Below are positions 1 to 11,328 of a stretch of 64,000 bases of DNA, piece by piece. Under the pieces are notes generated by a model that was not told the DNA's origin, did not search any database, and saw only the letters and a program-made list of their open reading frames with translations. Every line of letters starts with the position of its first letter. Within the stretch, counting starts at the first letter, position 1. The position numbers and the translations under genes are program-made. This DNA is from Phoenix dactylifera (taxonomy: Eukaryota; Streptophyta; Magnoliopsida; Arecales; Arecaceae). The stretch spans positions 20,840,956 to 20,904,955 of the forward strand of contig NC_052402.1 in NCBI RefSeq assembly GCF_009389715.1, written 5' to 3'.

Positions 1-159
1 TCATAAGGTATTAAGTTCTCTCAAATATCCCGTGGCCTCTTCCCCCTCCGAAAAAAAAGAAAAGCAGGAAACCTCTTTTCACCACTCTCTCTCGGTCTCT
101 CGATTTCTGGGGCGGCCTGAGAGGAAGAACTGTGTTTTCGAAGCGTTTGAGATAGAGAG
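1..159 (+). other. 5' UTR exon 1 of the CCCH zinc-finger gene (left end open)
   Basis: Leader-like sequence with CT-rich stretches (ctctctctcggtctctcg) that ends at a strong donor, GAGAG|GTAAGC, after position 159. No long ORF is present, so it is read as non-coding. It pairs with the acceptor before 424. The transcription start is not defined and may lie left of the window. Assignment to the downstream zinc-finger gene is an inference from splice-site order and strand. Confidence 0.5.
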
Positions 160-423
160 GTAAGCGGTGTTTGCATTTCTCTTATCTCAGTCGAAGAAAT
201 TCCATTTTTCTTGAGCTTCTAACCGGTCATTTCTTCAATTAAATCTTGTCTTTATTTATTTTTCTTAAATTTCTTCGATCACTGTTTCATTGGTTGACGA
301 GCAGATTTCGTTTGCTTCTATTTGGTGTTTTTGTGGATGATTTATTGGAAAACTGTGTGGAAATCTTGTAACTGAAGTGACGTACTTGTGGGATTTTCAA
401 TGAATCTTGAGTTTTGCCCGCAG

Positions 424-535
424 GTGGGAGATTAAGAGGGCTTAGGGTTTTTCTTTTCTGTACGAGTTCGTGTTAAAAGGCTGCTGCTCGACATTGCTAG
501 TGTTTGGTCTTGGGCGACTGTAAAGATCATTCAAG
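424..535 (+). other. 5' UTR exon 2 of the CCCH zinc-finger gene
   Basis: Bounded by acceptor TTGCCCGCAG| before 424 and donor TTCAAG|GTTAG after 535. It contains an AGGGCTTAGGGTTTTTC stretch typical of plant leaders and no useful ORF. The next supported exon on this strand starts near 11.26-11.31 kb, which implies an intron of roughly 10.7 kb. Transcript data could reveal further leader exons in between. Confidence 0.5.
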
Positions 536-1711
536 GTTAGTTTTATTTTTTCATTTTTTTCCTTTTATTTCGTTTCTGTTGTTGTATGCTGTTTATTGGA
601 TTCTTCTTCTTTTTTTCCCCTCGTTCTTAGCAAGTTCCATTTGATTGTGTAAATATGTGCTCTTTTTTGGGATTTATGATATAGGGTTCATTGAGTGCTT
701 GTTTTATATAATTAGTGCAAACTTTGTAGATAGATTTCTGAAGTTTCTTGTCAGACAGCAACTTATTGTGCACAGATTTCTCCTTATTCATTAAAACTTA
801 CCATTGTTTGATGGAAACACACAGATAGTTGTTCAATTTCACCTAAAATGGGAAGGTGTGCTTATCCCATTTCGTAAGTATAAATAGAACTGGATGTTTC
901 TTAAGAGATTTATTTTATTCAAACCCTTTATGTCATGTAAAACCATAATTTTCTGAAAGTAACTTAGAAGTGTATGACATGCTTCCAAGAATCCTTAATG
1001 TCCTTGCTACCAATTCAAAAGTCGGAAACATATCTGACACTCAGAACAAGATCCTAAATTCTGGCGAAGACTATTCATTTTGGTCACTTTGAATCAGTTT
1101 CAGTGCAAGTTGATCCAGAAGTGATCTTAGTTCTGTGCTTTTAGTTGGTTTCTGTTGCAATTGGTCAGTTTTTCAAATTTTTAAATGAACTTTAACGGAA
1201 CCTTAATCTGATCAATGCCCATTGTTTCATTCAAATTAATTAAACCTAGCTGAAACCCCATTACTTATGGCGCTACTTTTGGATTGGGTTTGACCAAGAA
1301 GCAATACAGCACAATTGTAGTATTTTTGTTTCAACCCACACTTAAACCCTAGATAGCGTTTATATTGATGATATCTTGAAGAATGCTATTTTGAGGTAAA
1401 AGCTAAATGCCATTAGAACAGTCAAATGGTCCAAAACCAACTATTTTGATGGAAATAATATAAGGCTATACTATCAAATGCAAATTCAGCCCAAGCTCTC
1501 TCAATTAAATTTGAAAGTACAATTTATATTGAAAGCTTTATGAGATGGTACTATATCTTTGAGCATACACGTTCCCCTTTGGCTTTTCTCATGTTGACAA
1601 ATTCTTTTGGAAATGGTAATTTGATATTATTTGAATGGTTTGGATATAGTAATTAGATATAGTAAAAAGGTTAATACATTTCTAACTTTGCTTGTTTCCG
1701 TATACTTTTAA
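536..1711. other. Intron sequence without recognisable feature
   Basis: AT-rich start of the long 5' UTR intron of the zinc-finger gene. I see no coding sequence, RNA gene or repeat with clear ends here. Confidence 0.5.
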
Positions 1712-2474
1712 GGACTCGTTTGGTTCATGGGAAGAATTTTACGTCATTGGATTCTTTTTCTTGGAAAGCGGATGGCTGGGTATATGAAATCTGAGAAAGT
1801 AGTTTTTGCATATTTGGTTGACCATAGAAATGTTATATAGGAAACATACTTTTCATAGTAACTTATGTTTGATTAAGCTTTTACTTTTCTGAAAGAATTG
1901 TGCAAAATATCTATTATGCCCTTAATAAAGTTTCATAAAATACCTGTAAAACATCACATACATCTATATTTAGTAGCTATTTTTAAATATTTTTAGATAT
2001 ATAAAAATATTGAAAAATATTTTTAGATATTTAAAAATAGGTATTAAAAATATTTATTGGGTTGAGTTTTTAATTCTAACAATTTTTAATATTTAGAGAA
2101 CTTTTTATATTATGGTAATTTTTAATAGTTATTAATATATTTTTATATTAAAATTACCACAACTTGTTTATATTGTGTCAATTTTTAATAGTATACGTTA
2201 ATAGTATAAGATTAACTATTAAAATGGCTATTAAGAAGATCATGATGGCTTAAGGGCATTTTTGGTAAAAAAAATACCACAATTTTCAGACCATGGAAAA
2301 GTGGCTTTTCTATGTCCCACATGGGTTTTTCTTTCTCATGAAATATGGAAAACTTATTCTCAAAAGCTACTTTTCTATCTCTTTCCTTTGAAAGGTTCAA
2401 CTAAATATGAGGCATTTTTTCATTTTCCTATTGACCATACTTTCCCCCCTCCTTCCCACAAACTAAATGAGTCC
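1712..2474. mobile_element. PIF/Harbinger-like MITE (763 bp)
   Basis: The left end reads GGACTCGTTTGGTTCATGGG and the right end reads its imperfect inverse (CCCACAAACTAAATGAGTCC). The element is flanked by a perfect 3-bp TAA duplication (1709-1711 and 2475-2477). TAA/TTA duplication with GG...CC termini is the hallmark of PIF/Harbinger-derived MITEs. The interior is very AT-rich and has no transposase. A relative with the same end motif lies at 10134-10602. Small ORFs in this stretch are not genes. Confidence 0.82.
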
Positions 2475-4574
2475 TAAGTATCAAAGTGCTAGGCAAGAGT
2501 ATATTCAACTCAAATGGGGAAAGTTATGCACTAGCATGAAGCTCTTGTGATGCTTGGATTTATATCACATTTAACTAAACAAAGATGACCAATTTGCTAT
2601 AGGAAGGTTTTTAACCTACCACTTGTGATTGATTATATGATTTAAATTTCAAAACCTTCGTAAGGAAGGAAATTTATGATGAACTTTTGTATGGTTTCTT
2701 TTAGGTTTAGAATAAGCAACTGGTGTCTTGACATCAGTCTTCATTCTTTCTCGGAGCAATTTACAACGGATTGGCTTTTGCTGTCTCAGGCAATTCAAAA
2801 TATTACTTTGAATCATTGTTTTTTGTACCAACTTGTACTGCCCGATATCGGGCATGCTATACTAAACTTGATAAGGTATCAATTTTGTACAAGGGCTCAA
2901 CATAGTAACATGTGCTATACAGCTGTTTATTTTCCTCCAGTAGTGAACCATGTGTTGCCTTGGGTATTGTGCCGTACTGACCCAATCCATAACAATAAGC
3001 TACTAGTAAGGGGTCTGCTACCTCAAAAAGACAAGACATTACTAGATGAGATATATTCCACCATGTGCTACTTTAGCATCCATATGTAGATTCTCCAATA
3101 ATATACATTACCTTGCTTTAGCCCAACAAGATATGGGAGCAGATTACAAAGAATTACTTTAATTACTAGGCATTTACTTATACAGTAGTAATTTATTAAG
3201 AAGCATACATTTACATAGTGATGAAAATGATTTATTGTTGCAGGATGATTGGTGATGCAAGCTTGTTTGAGATGCATATTATTTTTTGTTGGCTTGACGG
3301 AAACAATCATAAACTTGATGAGGAGTCTAACTTTGATGTTGTTGGTCAAAGAAAAGTGGCTGCCCTTTGGATGATGCCAGATAACCAACTTTGCCCCTCA
3401 CCTCAAAATATCAATCTATCATGAAGGAGAAGGACAACGGCAATATATCGGATTGCTTATCTAAAAAGCAACAACCAAGTTATTTGAGCCTAATCGAATG
3501 TTCTTACCCTAGATGTACTTGTGAAGCTTGAAGATGTTAATACACATGATTTAGTGCATTACTACGAGATGGTTGTAGGCCTAAATTTATATGATTGAAT
3601 TATGAGGAGAAAAACATTACAGATCTCCCTTTTGTCATTTCTAGATTAAGGTTATCCATTTTGATGCATTGTATGTGATGTATCTCATAGGCGATGAAGG
3701 ATCTATATTGTTTAATATTGTAAATTTATGGATTATGTGCCCCCATTTTAGCTCTACTGATTTTCCCCTTTTTTTATTTGCCTTCTTTGTATCCATTTCA
3801 TCCACAAATGTGTGCAAAACTATTCCCTTCACAAATTTTCACAATTTAATTGTTTAATGCAAGAGGATGGCAGATATTGTTGAATATAGTCTATGTTACT
3901 TGGATCCTCCATTTTTTATTTTTGGAAGTGTCAATGCATTTGGACACTTGGACATGACACAACATGTTTTGTGCTTATGTCCATGAAAAATGCTGATGTT
4001 CAGTTTGTTTTTTGAAATAATATGTACGGACTCTTGGTTTTATATGAGGGACACTTTAAAACATTATTATGTTTTCTGATATGAAGTTATAATAGCCTTT
4101 TATAATTTAGATATTTTCAGTCTTAATTTAAGCAAGACTTTAACTAAAATATACCTAAGAAGAAAGTGATAACTCAACTGAAATTAATGAAAAAAATTAC
4201 TTACCATAACTTTGTAGTATGTAAGACTTGGGAGTTTTTGCTGATCACAAGAGGAGAATTTGGGATCCTCTTCCGTCCCATCCTCACCTCCTCATCTTCA
4301 TCTATCGCATAGGCGCTCGAGTTGGATTTTTGGAACTGGTAACTCTCTCTTTCTAATTTATGGTTGAAGGCTTTGGAGCTTCGGGCCTTTTGGAGATGTA
4401 TTCTTCTTTTGGATTCGGTTTCTTTCTTTTTTTCCAATTAGAACACCAAGATTTGTTTTGCTTTTACAAAAATTTTGTAGTCTCTCAAATTCTACTTTCT
4501 CATGTTTAGGGTTTTAGGGATTTGGGAGTTTGTGCTTTTATAAGGATAGATTTTAGGTCATGAAAGCCTAGCTT
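2475..4574. other. Intron sequence, mostly unassigned
   Basis: AT-rich intron sequence. A short stretch around 2830-3050 (cccgatatcgggcatgc) loosely resembles the ends of the fold-back family described elsewhere in the window, but is too decayed to bound. No coding potential is seen. Confidence 0.4.
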
Positions 4575-5152
4575 AAGGTCCGTAGTATCGGAATCGGCAC
4601 CGGCCGATGGTACAATACAGTATGATACCATGCTGTGCCGTTCCGGCATATACTAACAAAGAGAAACCAGAAAGGAAAGGGGAGAGGGAGAAGGAGAGAG
4701 AGGAAGGGAGGGAGAGAGAGAGAGAGACAGCAGAAGGGAGGGAGGGAGAGGTTAAGAGAGGGCTTTCTAGCTCCCTCACCTCCGGCACCGTGTAATAGGG
4801 GTATGGAGCCCTTTTCTCATTTAGAGAGAGGAAAAGAGAGAGGTAGGGAGGGAGAGGGAGAGAAAGGGAGGGAGAGAGAGGGAGAGAAAGGGAGGGAGAG
4901 AGAAGGCTTTCAAGCCTCCTCTCCTCCGGCACTGCATAAAGGGGATGGAGCTCTTGTTCCATTTTGAAGCAGGGGCTCCGCCCCTGTTACACCGCGCTGG
5001 AAGAGAGGAGGCTTGAAAGCCCTCTCCTTGCCTTCCTCCATCCCCCTCTGCCTCCCTCCCCCTCTCTCTTCCTCTCTCTCTCCTTCTCCCTCTCGCCCTC
5101 TCTCACCAGATTTCTCGAACCAGAGGGTGGAACTATGCCAGACCACCCTTAG
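4575..5152. repeat. Fold-back (long inverted repeat) element, copy 1
   Basis: The left arm is GA-rich (gagagagag, gagggagg words from 4670) and the right arm CT-rich (5030-5105), so the element can fold on itself. Matching arm words include gcttgaaagcc and its inverse ggctttcaagcc on either side of a centre near 4970-4990. The ends carry GGCACCGGCC/GTACAATAC-type words shared with copies at 7.84, 45.6 and 55.6 kb. No target duplication was resolved. Overlapping Arg/Glu- and Ser/Pro-rich ORFs here are low-complexity artefacts. Confidence 0.7.
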
Positions 5153-6800
5153 TATGTTGGCCTAGCTTCTGTATCCATGATTGTAGATTATTGTACTTGC
5201 GCCATTTTCTTTCTCTCTATATTTTCATATGTTTGCAAAAATATATGCATATATAAATTCTTTTTTTGTTTTTTTATTTATTGTATCACTATTTCTGTTT
5301 TTATGTATTTTTCAAAGTTTATTTAATATTATATTTTTAAGTTATTTTGATTTTCTATTTTTTGTTCATTTTTTCTTCTCTACTTCTACCATGAATTGTG
5401 TGTGGCATTTTTCTAGTATCACAACATTTTATAGTATTTTATATCGTTTGAAGTCATTGGGTATGGTGTTCTTGTGTTGAAAGTTTGAAGTCATAATATA
5501 TTTCAAGATCATAACATAGTTAATTAAAATACTAAAGAAGGATTTAAGTGCTAACTTTGTCTTACCAAAATAAAAGAATGATTAAAAATGTTAAGGAGTC
5601 CCTTTTCAATTAAAAGAATTAGAGAAAGGAATTTATGTGGTGCCAAGCTAACCTAGATCTGGTATGAGTACTAGCCTGGCACAGTGTGCCAGTCGGCACT
5701 CAAAACCTTGAACCTTGACATTAAAGAATTATGGTGCACATCAATTTTAGTCTAATATGTTATTTAATTGTTTATAATTATCTAATTATCCAATACATGA
5801 CTATGTAAAAAATTATAGGAATAAAATGTACAAATATAAACCTGATATGGATGTGAACTTAGCATGACTGTTACCATCACACAATGTACCAATGTATAAA
5901 TTTTAGTCTAGAAGTTTGAAAATAAGGCCAAGATATAGCTTATCTATCAGTTAATAAGTTTTGAGCTTAAATCTCACAGTCCGATCTCAAATGTTACAGA
6001 ACATTTTGACGGAGCTAGCGATCATGGGCAGGTGGGCATGTGGTGGTATCGGCATTGTAGACTCTTTTATCTTCTTTCCACTCCATTTTCATTTTTTTCT
6101 TGAAATTTTGGAACCAAAGTGCTTCTTATATTTTTAAAAAATTACAATAGAAACTTTTTTTTCTCAAAAAAGTGCTTTGTAAAGATTAGATTTATTACTT
6201 GTGAGTAGGCAAAGCAGCAATTCTAGACGATTGATTTTTTAGATGTTGAATAAAAAATAATTTTGTTTCTACCTCATGTGAAATTCTGATTAAATTCAAA
6301 TGTAGAAATCATGTTTTTCTTTTTTTCCCCCTATTTTATTCTTTGATTACATTTGGCCATTAACACATATTTGAGAATAATATGTTTGCCATGTTGTCTT
6401 GCTTACATGTCCTTTGTTTACCATGTTGACTTGCTTATTATCCTTTTTCATTGAACTGTATTATTATGTATTACAACATTTTTTCTTCTTAGTGTATATG
6501 TTTGGATTGATTCAATTTAGATTGGATTTTGGCAATTGAAAAGGAAAATATTAATACACCTTATTTGGCATATAGTTACTTGTTGGAGAGGTTAAAAATT
6601 TCAAATTCAAGAAATTTGTTGAGATGATGCTTATGCCCGAAATGGAAATAAATGGGCACATCAATATGTATTCATTGTTCACTTTCAATTTACAGTGGAT
6701 TGATCTTTGCCTCTCATGAAAGACTAGATGAACATATGCCTCCACAAATGGACTTTACCATTGTTCAATAGATTATTCAATGTTTGTATATAACTTTGTG
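5153..6800. other. Intron sequence without clear feature
   Basis: AT-rich. A short degenerate stretch at 5640-5710 (ggcacagtgtgccagtcggcac, ending aaaccttga) resembles termini of the fold-back family and may be a solo end. Nothing else is recognisable. Confidence 0.4.
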
Positions 6801-6804
6801 CTAG

Positions 6805-7032
6805 CATGGTATGCTAAATCGGCTCGTACCGGCCGGACTGGTCCGGTACAATAGTGGAAAACGGTACCGGCCCGTATCGGCTTCTGTACTGGCTTCCGTA
6901 CCGGCTGGTACCGGCCAGGTCAATATTTTTGGGCTTTCGGAGGCTGAATTAGTGGTACCGGTTCGAACTGGTCCGGTGGCCGACCGGTACCAAATCGGTC
7001 CAGTGGCCAACCGGTACGCCTACCGGTAACGG
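6805..7032. repeat. GGTACCGG-rich repeat, short member of the fold-back family
   Basis: About 230 bp dense in ACCGGT/GGTACCGG words on both strands (gtaccggccggactggtcc, gaccggtaccaaatcgg), lying in AT-rich intron. The same words form the ends of the larger fold-back elements, so this is probably a version lacking the GA/CT arms. The 69-72 aa ORFs (Val-Pro-Arg-Tyr rich) arise from the repeat. Confidence 0.6.
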
Positions 7033-7839
7033 TTCAGCAATCCTCGTGTGCTAGAAAGTTGCCATGATTAACTCAATGAAACCATGGGTGCAGAAAAGAG
7101 AGGGTAAGCTCATTACATTAAAAAAAAAGATGTCGGAATGCCCATAATATAAAATAAACAATTGAGCATGATCGCCAAATGAATTGAATGTTTCATGTTT
7201 GGTTCAGGAAGAGATTATAGAAGTTATGAAATTAATGGTAAGATAATCTACGTTCATTAAATGATTTAAGAGATAATCAAAAATAGAGGATCTTGAGTAC
7301 TATTCGAAATTTGGGAGAATTATATAGAGCATCAATTCTGGATTTTTCTGTTAACCAGAGTTATTGGACATTATTTAGTCAATATTCTATCTTTTTTCTA
7401 AGCCTTGGTTATTAAGAAATTGCTTAATTTGCATTGTTTACGTCTTTTATGATTTTTTACCCTTGCACTTCTTTCATTGGTGTATGTAGTTAATCATTTC
7501 ATGGATCATCCGATAGACACCTCAATGCATGAACATGGACTATAGCAATAATTGGTAGATGACGTAGAATAATGAATGTTTCATATGAACCATGATAATA
7601 AAACCAAATCAATATAAATGCACGTTTCTTTCATATGATTGGTTAACGGAGGAGCTAAATGTTACAATATTGATTCATCATTGTCATCCTTGTGGATTTT
7701 ATCATGTAGAAAATTAGAATTTTCTTTTAAAATTTTGTTTTCTTTATCATTTTACAATTGTATTTTTTCTTGTATATTCAATTATCTTTCCTCTTTGTAC
7801 TTGCTTTATATTTTTTTGATGAATCTTAACCATGGTTTG

Positions 7840-8418
7840 CCGTACTAGGTCCGGTAGGTGTACCAGTCGCCTACTGGACCGGTACGGTTCTGGTTCGTTC
7901 CGAAACCGGCCGGTACGAACCGACCAGCTCTTCCCTGTTGGAGCTGGGGAAGAAGAAGAGAAGAAGAGAGAGCGCGGGGAAGAGAGAGAGGGAGGAGACC
8001 CATCGTCGCATCGGAGAGCCGCGGAGAGGCGGCGGAGGCCGGGGGGCGGCGGAGCCCGCCGGAGGGGGGGCGGAAGAACCCGCGGGGGTGCGGCGGAGGC
8101 TGAGGCTGCGGCCATGGCTTTTTAATTTGAAAATTTTAAGTGAAGTCGGCACCGCGGCCTTGGCCTCCGCCGCACCCCCGCGGGTTCCCCCGTGCCCTCC
8201 ATGGGCTCCGCCCCCCACCCCTCCGGCCTCTGCCGCCCCTTCGCGGCTCTTCGATGGCGGCCATGTGTCTCCTCCCTCCCTCTCTTCCCCGTGCTCTCTC
8301 TCCTTCTCTTCATCTCCAGTACAGAACTGGCCCGTACCGGTTTTCATTGCTCAGCGTACCGGTTACAGGCTGGACCGGTTCGAATCGGCCGGTACGGGCC
8401 GGTTCGTCAGACACTCTT
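7840..8418. repeat. Fold-back element, copy 2 (long GC-rich hairpin)
   Basis: The clearest fold-back in the window. The left arm runs from cggtacgaaccgaccagc through GA-rich sequence to a GC-rich part (gcggaggc). The right arm repeats this in reverse (gcctccgccgcacccccgc, then ccctctcttccccgtgctc, then GGCCCGTACCGG). Arms are about 260 bp. The short AT-rich centre near 8125-8150 contains aattttaagtgaagtcgg, a motif also at the centre of the copies at 45.6 and 55.6 kb. Six overlapping ORFs here are arm artefacts. Confidence 0.78.
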
Positions 8419-8619
8419 AACATCATTTCATGCACCCTAAAATTTTGGTATTCGGAATATGATGCAAAAGAAAAACTTGATAAGATGTGGAACAACATTA
8501 TCATTGATGTGTATTCCTAGACCAGTTGTATCTGAACATGAACTTTGAAGGTTGATGTGGTCAGCCGCTTGCATGATTTATTTTGAGAAAGGTTAGCTGG
8601 GGGATATAACATGCTAGTA

Positions 8620-11259
8620 TTGTCTCTTTCTATATAAGAAGATATATCTAAATCAGTTAATTGCTATGCTTGGAATTTGCAATGGCTTGCTAGAGGGATT
8701 TGGGCTTTTTGTCAACATTTGCTGTTGTCTTGAACACCTAAGTTGAAATCTGACACATTGCAACACTGATAACTGGTTGTTATTTTTTTTTTCTTTCAGA
8801 TAACATTTCAATGATATGATAACACCTTTCAGTTTAAACTAGTTTACAATTAGGTAGTTAGACCACAACTTAGTGAAGCTCTACCATTCTAGCTATCTTT
8901 AATAGTAACTTTTCGTGGCCATTGGCGGCCATCTTGAACACCTATCTAATGCCAAGCTCTTGTTTAGGATTTTTTATGAACAATTGTCTTTACTGATGAA
9001 GACTTTCTGTTTGAGATAAATTCTTAGGAACTTGTAGCTATAATATGAATATATATAGCTGATTTTGGGACTGTGAACATTACGACTAACTTGTTTTTTT
9101 CCCTATCTGCAAAACTGTCTCTGAACATCTGATGATTGTTTAAAGAAGAAGGAGCTCCATTCTTGTCTCTCTCTATATAAGAAGATATATCTAAATCAGT
9201 TAATTGCTATGCTTGGAATTTGCAATGGCTTGCTAGAGGGATTAGGGCTTTTTGTCAACATTTGCTGTTGTCTTGAGCACCTAAGTTGAAATCTGACACA
9301 TTGCAAGGCTGATAACTGGTTGCTATTTTTTTTTTCTTTCAGATAACATTTCAATGATATGATAACACCTTTGAGTTTAACCTAGTTTACAATTAGGTAA
9401 TTAGACCACAACTTAGTGAAGCTCTACCATTCTAGCTATCTTTAATAGTAACTTTTCGTGGCCATTGGCGGCCATCTTGAACACCTATCTAATGCCAAGC
9501 TCTTGTTTAGTATTTTTTATGAACAATTGTCTTTACTGATGAAGACTTTCTGTTTGAGATAAATTCTTAGGAACTTGTAGCTATAATATGAATATATATA
9601 GCTGATTTTGGGACTGTGAACATTATGACTAACTTGTTTTTTTCCCTATCTGCAAAACTGTCTCTGAACATCTGATGATTGTTTAAAGAACAAGGAGCTC
9701 CATTCTTGTCTCTTTCTATATAAGAAGATATATCTAAATCAGTTAATTGCTATGCTTGGAATTTGCAATGGCTTGCTAGAGGGATTAGGGCTTTTTGTCA
9801 ACATTTGCTGTTGTCTTGAACACCTAAGTTGAAATCTGACACATTGCAACACTGATAACTGGTTGTTATTTTTTTTTTATATTTCAGATAACATTTGAAT
9901 GATATGATAACACCTTTCAGTTTAAACTAGTTTACAATCAGGAAGTTAGACCACAACTTAGTGAAGCTCTGCCATTCCAGCTATCTTTAATAGTAACTTT
10001 TCGTGGCCGTTGGCGACGATCTTGAACACCTATCTAATGCCAGGCTCTTGTTTAGTATTTTTTTATGAACAATTGTCTTTACTGATGATCACTTTCTGTT
10101 TGAGATAAATACTTAGGAACTTGTAGCTATAATGGGCTCGTTTGGTTCGCGGGAAAAGAAGGGGGGAAAGTGTGATCAACGAGAAAGTAATGAGATGCCT
10201 CTTGTTTGCTTGGAGTTTTCAAACGAGAGAGATGAGAAAGTTATATTCCCATGGGAATATGATTCCCACATTTCATGGAAAAGTCTTTTCCATGAGAAAC
10301 ATGGGAAAGTTACTTTCCTATAAGGCAGGAATCACTCCATCTTTATTTTTTTCCTAAAAAGGCCTTTCAGCATTAAAGAGGCATTAAAGACTTAATTTTT
10401 ATTAAGGGTATAATAGGAATTATACAACTTTTCCAGGAAAGTGGATGGTCAACCAAACATAAGCACTCTGAAAATCTGTCACTTTCCTATGTTTAACCAA
10501 ACATGCCAAAAGTACATTCCTAAGCATTCTCTTCTTAGGAATTTTCTTCCCAAGAATCATATTCCTAGGAGGAAAAATGCTTCCCGCGAACCAAATGAGC
10601 CCAATATTGTAGCTGATTTTGGGACTATGAACATTATGACTAACTTGTTTTTTCCCTATCTGCAAGACTGTCTCTGAACATCTGATGATTGTTTAAAGAA
10701 CAAGGAGTTCCATTCTTGTCTCTTTCTATATTAGAAGATATATCTAAATCAGTTAATTGCTATGCATGGAATTTGCAATGGCTTGCTAGAGGGATTAGGG
10801 CTTTTTGTCAACATTTGCTGTTGTCTTGAACACCTAAGTTGAAATCTGACACATTGCAACACTGATAACTGGTTGTTATTTTTTTTTATTTCAGATAACA
10901 TTTGAATGATATGATGACACCTTTCAGTTTAAACAGTTTACAATCAGGTAGTTAGACCACAACTTAGTGAAGCTCTACCATTCCAGCTATCTTTAATAGT
11001 AACTTTTCGTGGCCGTTGGCGACGATCTTGAACACCTATCTAATGCCAAGCTCTTGTTTAGTATTTTTTTATGAACAATTGTCTTTACTGATGATCACTT
11101 TCTGTTTGAGATAAATACTTAGGAACTTGTAGCTATAATATGAATACATATAGCTGATTTTGGGACTGTGAACATTATGACTAACTTGTTTTTTCCCAAT
11201 CTGCAAGACTGTCTCTGAACATCTGATGATTGTTTAAAGAACAAGGAGTTCCATTCTTG
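8620..11259 (+). repeat. Tandem array of four ~543-bp units
   Basis: The landmark gatatatcta recurs at 8641, 9184, 9727 and 10737, so units 1 and 2 are both exactly 543 bp; unit 3 is longer only because a 469-bp MITE sits in it. Unit 4 ends at ccattcttg (11252-11259), just before the zinc-finger coding exon. Units appear well above 90% identical by eye. Each holds a pyrimidine tract ending in an acceptor-like TTTCAG (AG at 8798-8799, 9341-9342, 9886-9887 and 10893-10894). About 54 nt later, units 1, 2 and 4 have a GT-containing site (AG|GTAGTT or AG|GTAATT), while unit 3 has GGAAGTT. Most likely a recent local amplification of intron 3' sequence. Confidence 0.92.
10134..10602. mobile_element. 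Harbinger-like MITE nested in tandem unit 3 (469 bp)
   Basis: The left end is GGGCTCGTTTGGTTCGCGGG and the right end its near-perfect inverse (CCCGCGAACCAAATGAGCCC). It is flanked by AAT on both sides (10131-10133 and 10603-10605). The ends match the MITE at 1712 (GGRCTCGTTTGGTTC). Comparison with the sister units shows the empty site ctataatatgaatatatatagctg; the filled site has also lost about 8 bp next to the right end. No transposase is encoded. The AAT duplication differs from the usual TAA, so the family call is good but not certain. Confidence 0.78.
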
Positions 11260-11328
11260 CAAGTTCTTCAACTAAGATTGCTCTGACATAAGCAGAAGAC
11301 TACTGCTGCTGCTTGTGAAGGAAATTCA

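Noticed and set aside
7747-8520. Overlapping Arg/Gly/Pro-rich ORFs of 63-160 codons on both strands
   Set aside because: Products of the GC-rich arms of fold-back copy 2; mirror ORFs on both strands are expected from a palindrome.
8620-11259. CRISPR-like or satellite array
   Set aside because: Units are 543 bp and contiguous with no short repeat/spacer pattern; this is intronic tandem duplication in a eukaryote.
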